The notes under the pieces were generated by a model that was not told the origin of the DNA, searched no databases, and was given only the letters and a program-made list of their open reading frames with translations. From contig JAISPD010000002.1 in assembly GCA_031275175.1 (NCBI GenBank), positions 1-39,325 of the forward strand: a DNA stretch of 39,325 nucleotides, given 5' to 3'. The DNA comes from Mycoplasmataceae bacterium. GTDB taxonomy: Bacteria > Bacillota_I > Bacilli_A > Mycoplasmatales > Mycoplasmoidaceae. Both the position numbers and the translations under genes were made by a program. Positions 29,798 to 38,247 of this stretch are shown piece by piece; the stretch's first letter is position 1, and each line of letters begins with the position of its first letter.

Positions 29798-31522
29798 ATG
29801 AAGAACCAAGCAATAATACCAATTGAACCTAGTAAACATAGTTCTAAACTACCGCTGATCATTCGCATCCACTACTATACTCCTACTTCACCAAAAAGAA
29901 CCACTGCTAACGGTAAAGTAATAGATCCGTATGAATTTTATTCAAACGGCACTGATTGGGAAGAATATGTGACTAACAAGAGCAAACATCCATCTGATTC
30001 CAAAGAATTACAATTCAATTACGAAGATTATCAAAAAGGCGTAACAAAAAATGTTGAATATCAAAAAGATTGTAAGCAATTTAATCAATTTGGAGAGATT
30101 AATAAATTTAATCCAAGCAACACTAAAGCCAAACGTGGAACGATTGTTTGAGATGCACTAATTTCATTAGCACCAGCAACTAGTGCCAAAAATGATTTAT
30201 CAGCATTAGCAGTTGAAGCTGCGACAATAACATATCGTAATTTGCTGATTGCTAACGCGAAACGCGGGTGAACTGATCACAATACTGATTGGGTAGCGTC
30301 AGTCCATAAAGATAAAGCACATCATCATATTCATCTCAAAATTTTTCAACCCGAAAAAATAAATAATGATGAAATAATTTCCAAACCCATGGTAAGTATG
30401 CGTTTTAAAGGACCAGCAATTGTGCAGATTTCAAAAAGTCTATTTGGATTAAAACAAGATGCAACTGCAATTAGTAAAGCAAGAGATATCTTGCGAAAAG
30501 AATTTGAAAATTATATTTTAAGTGTAATGAACGACAACTATGGGGATGAATTGCGTGAAGCCGCTTTAGATGCGACCAGATTAAATGCAATTAGTAAGCA
30601 AATCGAAGAAGTACGCAAAGATTTTAAAAAATTTGGTTTAGCAATTAATTATGGAAATTTAGTTAAACCAGTGGATGAGCGAATTTTTTATTATCAAAAG
30701 CTGAAACCTGAAAATTATGATAATAACTTATCTAATTATTCAAAAGCCAATGTGAAGCTACTAAAACATATGTTGCCTAATGTAACGCACATCAAAACTG
30801 AGTATGAATGATCACTTTTGCATTGTAAACCCGACAAAGACACTAAGCCGTTGATAGTTTATGTCCCAGTTTATGTAGACCAGTCGGGTCTATCACCAAA
30901 ACAAAGAATTGATGCTGAGCAAAAATTTATTAAGTTGCAAGGTATTTATGAATTTGAGCGATTTAAAGAACATCGCAAAGTTGATCACTATGAAAGAACT
31001 AAAGTTTATGATGTAACACAAGTAGTTAAATTAAGTTCTAAATCTAAGGAGAATCCAACCGTGTTGAAGAGTCAATTCGAATTAAAATGTTTAGTTGATG
31101 ATTTTATTGAAAACACGATTAAAAATAATCCGAAATTAAACAAATTTAATCAAACATTTTTCAATGAAGTTGAAAAACACTTTAAGCAAATTCAAGGCGC
31201 ACTTGATCCAGATGTTAAAACTAAATATATTCCCGAAACAATTAATAAGCAAAAAGAATTTCGTTTAAACGAAATGCATACAGCATTGGCCAATAAAGTA
31301 TTAAAGCTTGCTGATGCAACGAACAAAATTAAAAAAACTTATGGTAATAGTCATTCAATTGGTCAAGCATGTAAAAATTTAACTGCAGAGCTGAAAACTT
31401 TCATGTCCAAAACATTTAAAAATCATTTTGAAAATGAATTCCATTACGTCTATGCTGCGCTTGACAATGATGTAAAAGCAGCGTTGAAAAATGATCAACA
31501 ACATGATCTGGGGTGAGAATAA
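29798..31522 (+). CDS. MobP-like conjugative relaxase
   Basis: A 574-residue protein expected to nick oriT and pilot the transferred strand. The N-terminal part contains IRIHYYTPTSPKR with candidate catalytic Tyr residues and, at residues 174-179, AHHHIH within HKDKAHHHIHLKIF. This is the three-His metal-binding motif of HUH relaxases, preceded by ASVH as in Firmicute MobP families. The C-terminal 350 residues are helical and Lys-rich without known motifs. The frame needs TGA-Trp at several sites. The ribbon-helix-helix gene directly before it supports the assignment. Confidence 0.8.
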
Positions 31523-31525
31523 AGT

Positions 31526-31924
31526 ATGAAAAAAAACAGAAGTGGATTTTGAAAAAATATCAATAAATACTCATACACTGAACTAGTAAGCAATTGATGT
31601 ATTAGTGTTTGGCCAATTGTTTTTTTAGGATTTTATACACCTGTTTTATCTATTTATGGCAGCAAGATTTATGCTTGGGTGCAACATGAAACGGTGATAT
31701 GGCCATTGGCAGATTGAATTATGTACATGTTAGCAATACTGCTTTTATTATGAATCGTGATTTGAGTTACCAAATGGCAACAAATGATTAAACGTAAGTC
31801 ATGAAGGCGTAACTATAAAACGGTTGAGATGAAACGGGCAGAGAAATTAAGAAAAATTATGACTGGCACTAGTGATGGAACTTTTTCGGGGATAAAGTCA
31901 AAAGCACCAAAAGGTTTTAATTAA
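31526..31924 (+). CDS. Two-span membrane protein after the relaxase
   Basis: A 132-residue protein with two hydrophobic segments (CISVWPIVFLGFYTPVLSIY and LADWIMYMLAILLLLWIVIW) and a strongly basic cytoplasmic tail (KRKSWRRNYKTVEMKRAEKL). Ten Trp residues, mostly TGA-encoded, confirm the code. It follows the relaxase gene by three bases and precedes toxin-antitoxin locus 2. It may be a membrane component of the transfer machinery; no family is recognised. Confidence 0.6.
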
Positions 31925-31936
31925 AAATATTTGAAA

Positions 31937-31957
31937 TTTAGAAAAATGTGATATCAT
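31937..31957 (+). promoter_or_regulatory. Promoter of antitoxin RNA 2
   Basis: TTTAGAAAAAT at 31937-31947 is followed by an extended -10 box TGATATCAT at 31949-31957. The block matches the promoter of RNA 1 in sequence and spacing. Confidence 0.65.
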
Positions 31958-31963
31958 TGTTTG

Positions 31964-32032
31964 TGTAGTTAGGGGTAATTCCTTTAAACCCTGCAATAAA
32001 AAAACGGAATGTAGAAATGCATTTCGTTTTTT
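31964..32032 (+). ncRNA. Putative type III antitoxin RNA 2, with terminator
   Basis: A predicted transcript of about 70 bases. A core of about 33 bases (31966-31997) contains AGGG and CCCT that can pair around an AATTCC-containing loop. A rho-independent terminator follows, with arms AAAACGGAATG (32001-32011) and CATTTCGTTTT (32020-32030). It lies directly before the ToxN/AbiQ-like toxin gene, the position of ToxI in ToxIN systems. The RNA is short and has one repeat unit at most. Confidence 0.6.
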
Positions 32033-32047
32033 GTTTATAATGGTATC

Positions 32048-32875
32048 GTGAATGATTTAAATATTCATAAACGTTTGCGGGTTTATGAATTTAACGACAA
32101 ATATATCAAATTTCTTCATTCTTTTGATTCGAAGGTTCATTTCCCTACGGGAATATCTTATACTACGTCTGTTAAATATATTGGAATCATTGCTTCTAAT
32201 TCAATGGTAATATATTTTGCACCAATGTCTTCAGACAAAAATCAATTTTATAAACATAAAATTCAAGCTAATACATTTGAAAAACTGATGACGCCCGGTA
32301 CTATAGCTTATCCATCAATTTACGTTGGTGTTTTATTACTAAATAATCAAATTCCAGTAAATATCACAAAAAGAGAAAAAATCTTATTATCAGTTGACCC
32401 ATATTCTCAAAAAAATAAACAATACGGAAATTTGCTTGCATTAGAATTACAATGACTAAATAAATATAGACAAGACATATACAATAAGTCTAACAATTGT
32501 CTATCAAATACAATTACTTATGAAGAAAAACGACATTGCTGTAATTTTAAATTGTTAGAACGTGCTGCAAATGTTTATGATGAAAATAACGAATTGGTAA
32601 AAGAACGTATTTTGGCATATCCTAAGGTATTCTCTGATAAAGAGAATGAAAATTTTTTTAATAAAGTTTTACAGATTTCTAAATCAAAGCAAAATGATTC
32701 TGGTGGCGGTTCTTCTGGTGTTCCTAATGACGAAATTAAAACTAGTGCACAAGTTTATAAAGAATGAGAAGAAAAACAAAAGGCTGCACTTGAAAATTCT
32801 AAAATTGAATTTGCTAGAAATTTTGATCAAAATCACACTAAAAAATCCAAAAAAGAACGCGAATTAGAAATATAA
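32048..32875 (+). CDS. ToxN/AbiQ-like type III toxin 2 with appended tail
   Basis: A 275-residue protein. Residues 1-185 match the ToxN/AbiQ endoribonuclease pattern: NDKYIKFLHSFDSKV (Tyr19 like ToxN Tyr10), SVKYIGII (Lys43 like Lys33), YFAPMSSDK (Ser61, Ser62 and Lys64 like Thr52, Ser53 and Lys55), GVLLLNNQIPVNI, LQWLNKYRQDIYNKSN and CCNFKLLERA. ToxN proteins are usually about 170 residues; the extra 90 comprise a linker, GVPNDE, the KTSAQVYKEWEEKQK helix and an ending ERELEI. The start is GTG at 32048, six bases after TATAAT (32036-32041), with no Shine-Dalgarno. In known systems the cognate RNA both inhibits the toxin and is its substrate. Confidence 0.82.
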
Positions 32876-32933
32876 AAACTTGAGTTACATAGTAAAAATA
32901 TGGGTTTAAATTTTTTTGATTTTTTATGATAAA

Positions 32934-32960
32934 TTTTATGTGATAACTTATCACATAAAA
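32934..32960. repeat. 27-base perfect palindrome before the integrase gene
   Basis: TTTTATGTGATAA and its complement flank a single C, ending two bases before the integrase ATG. It covers the region where a promoter or ribosome-binding site would lie, so it is a candidate operator. It could also be a recombinase-binding site. Confidence 0.65.
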
Positions 32961-32962
32961 AA

Positions 32963-33907
32963 ATGAATTTAATTAAACCATTAATAAATATAGATGAATT
33001 AATTTTAATTGCTAAACAACATCACAATAAAACTCGTTACTATAATATTAAACATTATAGACATTGTTTTACTGGAAACTATGAAAACGATATTAAAAAT
33101 GCCAATGAAGTCATTGATAAAACTTTAAACCATAACACCGCAAATAATAGAGAGCACTCATTTAAGTGGGGATTTGATCAGTTGTATGAAAATGAATTTA
33201 ATCATAAACATATTCATCATCGGCCAAACTTCCCCAGTCATTTCACAACGAGATTAGATAAAAATGAAATTAATTTTATTAAAGCTAAATTTGAAGAATA
33301 CATAAAATATGATCACCTTAGTGTTTTAGTAAATAAGTGGAACGCTTTAAAATATTCCCATTTAAGAATTTATCATTGTTTTCTGACACTTATTCAGAGC
33401 GGAATGCGGGTTGGTGAATTAGTTAGTATTGATTTTAGAGCTGATCCAGGACGCCGTCAAATGCACTCTATCTTACATAAAGACACAATGGTAGAAATTG
33501 TTATCAATACACTAAAAACTAAAAAGAAACGTGAGATTTATGTACCATTAGCTTCATATAATTTTTTTAAAAATGACAAACGAAAGTTAAGTAGAGATTT
33601 AGTTATTGATGGGTTCACTACCTTTGCACGATGAGCGAAGTTACCCATGCGGTTAACAGCTCATGTTTGTCGTAGAACACTGGCATCATTAATGCATGAG
33701 GCAGGTGTTGATGTTTATACGATTGCCATGACTTTAGGAAATACACCAGGCGTAGTGATGAACCATTACATTTTATCTAGTGGTAGAAATTTTGATGCTG
33801 TGGAAATAGCAATAGCAAGAATGAATGGAAGTTTAGTCAAAAAGAACAATATGTATGTCAATAGTGAATGGATGGACATCAAAGCTAGTGATAAACATAC
33901 AAGTTAA
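32963..33907 (+). CDS. Tyrosine recombinase/integrase
   Basis: A 314-residue site-specific recombinase. Catalytic positions are Arg149 in SGMRVGEL, a Lys in LKTKKKR, His234 and Arg237 in HVCRR, and the nucleophile Tyr269 in NHY. The usual second His (LGH) is Asn in LGNTP, a known variation in phage-type integrases. The N-terminal 110 residues would be the arm- and core-binding region. The frame needs TGA-Trp at 33632. It probably integrates and excises this element; no att site could be identified. Confidence 0.92.
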
Positions 33908-33973
33908 AGATTATTTACTTATTTAATAGACATTTATTTATTTTTAACTTATTTATATAGTAAAGGTATTAAT

Positions 33974-34048
33974 ACCCATACCGCTAGTGTTTTAATAACC
34001 ATAATATTAAAGATATTAACCCATACCATTAGATTTTTTACCCATACC
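33974..34048 (+). repeat. Iteron-like repeats ACCCATACC
   Basis: Three direct copies of ACCCATACC lie at 33974-33982, 34019-34027 and 34040-34048 (spacings 45 and 21), with a partial copy ATAACCATA near 33995. The 34067-34160 stretch has further AT-rich repeats (AAAATTAGT, and ACTAATC/GATTAGT inverted). The 285-base gap between the integrase gene and the Rep-like gene holds no other gene that I can see. Confidence 0.55.
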
Positions 34049-34192
34049 AATAATAGACAATTCGGCAAAATTAGTTAAAAAATTGATGAAAAATTAGTCA
34101 ATGTTACTAATTATTGACATCAAAAGAACTAATCGGTGATTAGTTTTAGAATCGTCATTTATTGGACATTTTAGACAGTGCCGCTGTTTATG

Positions 34193-34735
34193 TTATCCAG
34201 TATCGTCTAAATTTCAACGTATTTCACGAAATTCGACAGGTTTAGCTGGCGCTACGAAATTTGTTCTGAATCCTGAAGTTTTTAAAACTTGGCGATTGAT
34301 TGCTTTAAGAATAATAAAGATAAATTTAAACGGATTACACTTAACTGAGTTTCTAAATTTTTTAGTTAAGTGCTTACATTGACTATTAATTTCATGTTTA
34401 ATAATTTTATGTTTTTTAAGTTTTTTGACAACTTTTTCAATTAATGGGTATGAGCAATTAAACATGTAAGCTAATTGTTCAAATGTGTAGTTAGTAGTGT
34501 TGCTATGTTTTGTGTTTAAGCTTGAATAATAAAGAAACAACGAAATTTGGCAACTCTTAGTAGATTTATCAAGAAATTGTCGCTGGATATCCACCACATC
34601 TCTACCATGCAGATTGTGAATTTGCGTTGTGATGAAGTTATGATAAATTTTATCTAGAGTAAGCCCGTTGAATTTAGCGTCTTGATACTTTTGTTTGATT
34701 TTAATTAGTTTTAACATTTGTAAATATTTGAGCAA
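34193..34735 (-). CDS. Winged-helix protein, possible replication initiator
   Basis: A 180-residue basic protein. The central segment TFEQLAYMFNCSYPLIEKVVKKLKKHKII is a typical winged helix-turn-helix. Flanking Lys/Phe-rich helices resemble small plasmid initiators or regulators. The frame continues through TGA-Trp at 34216 to TAA at 34193. Iteron-like repeats lie just beyond its 3' end and palindromes with a candidate counter-transcript lie upstream, a setting that favours replication or copy-number control. It could instead be a transcriptional regulator. Confidence 0.55.
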
Positions 34736-35081
34736 TATTTCTATTTTTATGGTATAAACTAACTTGCGAGCGACTAGAATAACGGCAGCAATGCCGTTTT
34801 TTTAATTGTCCGAACAATTAAATTTATACAAAAAAACAGAACACTAATTAATTAGTCGTGCGAGCGACTAGTATCTTAGTTCATTTAGTTTTCCAAAACC
34901 CTTTAGAAGCACCAATCTACTTAGATTCAATTTAAATATGCAGTCTAATTCAAAATAAATGAATTAGAAATTAGTGTGAATCAAAAATGCTAAAAAAATT
35001 AGTTAAAACCTGGCCAAACAATTTCTTTATTTTTTCAATCTGTATTTGCGATTGAAAACTGAATTGATTGATTAGAAGTAG
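34736..35081. promoter_or_regulatory. Palindrome-rich upstream region with candidate small counter-transcript
   Basis: On the plus strand TGGTATAAA (34750-34758) could start a short RNA ending at a terminator with arms ACGGCA (34782-34787) and TGCCGT (34792-34797) plus a T run. This RNA would be antisense to the leader of the minus-strand Rep-like gene. Further right are a TTTAATTGT/ACAATTAAA inverted repeat (about 34801-34822) and two direct copies of GCGAGCGACTAG (34766-34777 and 34860-34871). From 34886 to 35081 I see no gene or clear signal. Confidence 0.45.
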
Positions 35082-35726
35082 CTAAGTTATAGCATAAAAT
35101 TTCCCGCAGTCCTGTTGCATCTTGAAGATCTCGCAAAGATAATGATTGCTTGCATCTTCTTTATCATTAGGATCGTAGTGAAAATCGTCATTAAAATCAT
35201 AAATTTCATCACTAACATCTTCATCATAAAAAGTCGATGATTCATAGAAACCATTTGTATAAGAAATAATATAGCTAATACTATTGTTTATCCAATCAGC
35301 AGAGATTTTCATATCTATATAACATCTATTAAAATTAAACTTTGATTGGTAAATATTAACATTAATAGAATCTGTATCAATATGATAATACGAAGATTCA
35401 ATCATTCATAAGAACTGTGCAAGTACACCATTGATAAGCAATTGTAAATTAATATTTGACTTGATAAATTCATAATCTGATTGTAATAAATCTTTATCAT
35501 ATGCTCCAGTCGGAAGTTTTACGGCAAAAGTATGATCTTCTTTAACTGTTTGAACATGATCATTCAAATATTTTTCAAGACCATCTGCAGTATTAATGTT
35601 AACAACATCTGTTGTCGGCTTGCTATTATGTCATATACCATAGCCAATCACAACTCCAGTACCAGTGCCAACTAAAGCTAAACTAATTGATAATCCAATG
35701 ATTTTTATTTTTTTATTTCTTCCCAT
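35082..35726 (-). CDS. Membrane-anchored extracellular protein, second (GA)n-leader gene
   Basis: A 214-residue protein with a basic start, one hydrophobic segment (IGLSISLALVGTGTGVVIGY) and a polar, Asp/Tyr-rich domain ending in a Cys-containing tail. The anchor motif GxxxGxxIWHN and the region just after it resemble the protein at 3033-4175, and the two share a leader. The ATG at 35726 is preceded by AAGGAA. TGA at 35406-35408 is read as Trp, so the shorter frame starting at 35405 is not the true start. Function is unknown. Confidence 0.65.
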
Positions 35727-35890
35727 GTTTGTTATTCCTTAATTTGTGAAATTTGTTGGCAACAAAATAAAAAAGACCCATAGGAATATCCTTTGAGTCT
35801 TTTAGTGAACGAAAAAGTGACTATAACCCGTAGGTGTTACTCTCTCTCAATGAGCTAGTTGTTGCATAAAATGATTGTATCATAATTTCA
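35727..35890 (-). promoter_or_regulatory. Second (GA)n leader with attenuator-like hairpin
   Basis: Reading the minus strand: an extended -10 TGaTACAAT ends at 35874, then TATGCAACAA, GAGAGAGA (35848-35841), CCTACGG (35834-35828), and a hairpin between AAAAGACTC and GGGTCTTTT (35803-35771) followed by T-rich sequence. The order and spacing match the leader at 2848-3032. Confidence 0.6.
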
Positions 35891-35960
35891 AACATTATCT
35901 TTTCACATTTGCTAATATCAATATTTCCTAAATTCCAATTGCAAGTGCAACACTAAATAA

Positions 35961-35980
35961 AAAGGTCCATAAGGACCTTA
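35961..35980. terminator. Hairpin resembling a terminator
   Basis: AAGGTCC (35962-35968) and GGACCTT (35973-35979) enclose ATAA in AT-rich flanks. It could end a transcript of the small gene at 36138-36371. The remaining sequence from 35891 to 36137 holds nothing else that I recognise. Confidence 0.45.
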
Positions 35981-36137
35981 AAATATAATTATGTTTGATA
36001 AAAAACAATTATGAAATGTTCCTATGAACAATAAAATTATAGTCATATATCTCATGATGATATGGTGTTAATAGTAGACGACTTTAATATCAAATTGTAT
36101 GTGACCAAACGCTAGTAAGCATTTAATTAATTTATGT

Positions 36138-36371
36138 TTACGATATGCTTTTCGGTTTAGGAATTTGTTTATAGTAATCGTTAATAATTGTTTTTAAAGT
36201 AGGGAATGATAATTTGGCTTGCATATTTGATGTTAGGGTTTTAAATTTAATTTCGCACATACGTACTTTATGTAGATAATCAGACAAGTTAAATATTTTC
36301 AACCGATCCCGTTGATCTCATTTCAATGCTATCTCGTTTCGTTGAACACATGTGTAAATATTTAATGTCAT
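36138..36371 (-). CDS. Short hypothetical gene or gene remnant beside the 16S fragment
   Basis: A 77-residue open frame with protein-like composition (DYLHKVRMCEIKFKTLTSNM and PTLKTIINDYYKQIPKPKS) and one TGA-Trp. The start ATG lies seven bases from the 16S rRNA fragment, so the gene may have been truncated when the rRNA piece arrived. No Shine-Dalgarno is evident and no family is recognised. Confidence 0.4.
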
Positions 36372-36377
36372 CTATCA

Positions 36378-36536
36378 TTGTACACATCGCCCGTCAAACT
36401 ATGAGAGCCGCTAATACCTAAAACCATTTTTCTAACTCGCAAGAGAAGTAAATGTCTAGGGTAGGAGTGGTGATTGGAGTTAAGTCGTAACAAGGTACCC
36501 CCCTACGAGAACGTGGGGGTGGATAACCTCCTTTCT
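36378..36536 (+). rRNA. 3'-terminal fragment of 16S rRNA (pseudogene)
   Basis: About 160 bases match the end of bacterial 16S rRNA: TTGTACACATCGCCCGTC, later GTAACAAGGTA, an intact helix 45 region and the anti-Shine-Dalgarno CCTCC at 36527-36531 in GGATAACCTCCTTTCT. Everything upstream of the decoding region is missing. Two near-universal positions differ (ACACAT for ACACAC, GGATAA for GGATCA), which points to a decayed copy. It cannot form a functional small subunit RNA. Confidence 0.85.
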
Positions 36537-36768
36537 ATGGAGTTAAATTCATTTAACTACACAAGAATTTTGTGTACACAATTAAATCCAGATGGTTAAC
36601 ATTACCCAATGTGATAACGTTAACATTTGGTCGGACTCTATTTAGTTTTGAGCGGACTTTAAAAGGAAAGTGAAAAATCAGCCTGAAAGTGCTGACTTAA
36701 TTTAGTTTGCTTGGTCGATTACTCAGCTTTTAAACTGTACCCATTAAAGTGGATCACTAATAAGATAG
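36537..36768 (+). other. Remnant of 16S-23S spacer, no 23S gene
   Basis: The sequence continues past the 16S end as spacer-like DNA, including CTATTTAGTTTTGAG (about 36639-36653), a motif common in mollicute rRNA spacers. No tRNA, and no 23S start, follows. Direct repeats of GTTAACATT lie near 36595 and 36622. No gene is visible. Confidence 0.5.
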
Positions 36769-37017
36769 TTAATAATCCTAAATATTCTTTTTAGCGTTAC
36801 TAATTTAATCTTAACTTTTTCTAGATTTGATCCAAATTCTACTGGAACTTTTAATAAAGTTAAAACTCCTGGCATTTGCAAAGTTTTAGTTCTTAAACAT
36901 TTTATGTATATTCAATTATTAAGAGAAGAAAAATTTGATTCAAAGTTAAACAAACTGATAGCTGAAAAATATCAAAAAATGATAATTAATCGTTTTATTC
37001 AAGCAATCAATCAATAA
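36769..37017 (+). pseudogene. C-terminal gene fragment of unknown family
   Basis: An open frame without a start codon of its own ends at TAA 37015-37017. It encodes RFDPNSTGTFNKVKTPG, then a helical basic part (LKHFMYIQLLREEKFDSKL) ending FIQAINQ. The protein-like part begins near 36820, so the 5' part of the gene has been lost. Its last 23 bases overlap the end of the opposing ATPase gene. Confidence 0.4.
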
Positions 37018-38197
37018 TATTTTTAAGAATTATCCCCTCTTTTGTTTTACCAGTTGGTAAATCCAATGAAAGAATCATTTTATCATGATTGTCATTAATA
37101 CTTAATAGATTATTTATTTCATGTTTGCGATTGGATTCTATAAGATGCTGAGTCACTTGAATATATAGTACATAATCATTTTTAGTAGCTATAAAATCTA
37201 CTTCTTTTTTATGTATATCATGACCAACCACAACATTATAATCACGACGTAATAATTCTAAATAAACAATATTTTCTAGTGTATTGCCAATATCAGAAAT
37301 AACATAATCATCAATCAAAGCATTTCTTAAACCTACATCTGGAACGTAATATTTAGATAAATTTGATAACAATTGTTTACCTTTAATTTTTGCAAAATTA
37401 ACTTTATAAAGCAAAAGGGCTTCAGTCAATCATGCAACATAGTTGCTAGCTGTAGGTTCAGAAATTCGTGATAAATTATTTGATTTAAGGTAATTAACAA
37501 TATTACGGATTGATATAATGTTCCCAATGGTGTTATATAAATACTTAGCAATATTAACAAATTCATTTGTACCATCAATTGTGTGCCTATTTAATATATC
37601 TTTTACTAAGATGTCATTAAATATCATTTTTAAATATTGCTTAATTGATGAATAGTTTTCTTTAAACATTAAAAGTCCAGGCATTCCTCCGTATATTAAA
37701 TATTGATTAAATCGCTTATTTACATCAACATTGTTATATAAAACTGAATATTCTTTAAAAGAAAAAGGTAAAACATGAATTTCAATTATTTTACCTGTTA
37801 ATAAAGTTGATATTTTACTTGAAAACATATAAGCATTGGAACCAGTAATATAGATATCTACATTATTAAGTTTTTGTAATGCAGTAATTGTTTTTTGAAA
37901 ATTATTTACCATTTGTATTTCATCAAGAAAAATATAGTATTTTTGTTGGTCAGTTATTTTAGATTTAATTAATTCAGTTAATTGAATTGATTCATTTGGT
38001 AATTTTTGTGATTCATCATCAAATTCAAAATAAATCAAATATTTATCTTTTATATTTAGATCATTGTGTAAATATTGTTTAAATTGTTTTAATAATGTAG
38101 ATTTACCACACTTACGAATACCCGTAATAACTTTTACAAGTGGTATATCTATGTATTTTTTTAATCGTTCTAAGTAATTAGTTCTTTTTATTTCCAT
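36995..38197 (-). CDS. AAA ATPase with C-terminal DUF4143 domain
   Basis: A 400-residue protein of the AAA_14/DUF4143 group, widespread in bacteria and archaea with no firmly known role. Walker A is GIRKCGKST near residue 26 and Walker B is YIFLDEIQ. A sensor region TGSNAYMFSS follows. The DUF4143 part contains VGLRNALI, the D-I-G-N-T-L-E-N-I-V-Y-L-E-L motif and a nuclease-like EVDFIATKNDYVLYIQV. It is intact because TGA at 37427-37429 and 37004-37006 is read as Trp. Such genes often sit in mobile or defence-rich regions, as here. Confidence 0.88.
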
Positions 38198-38247
38198 GGA
38201 GTGGATTATAGCAAAAATATAAAATATATCTAATATTTATGTATATT

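Noticed and set aside
36537-36768. tRNA or 5S genes in the spacer after the 16S fragment.
   Set aside because: No cloverleaf with a GTTCGA-type T loop and no 5S-like sequence could be found.
37007-38197. The DUF4143 ATPase appeared to be split into two genes.
   Set aside because: The break at 37427-37429 is TGA, read as Trp, and the frame continues to TAA at 36995.
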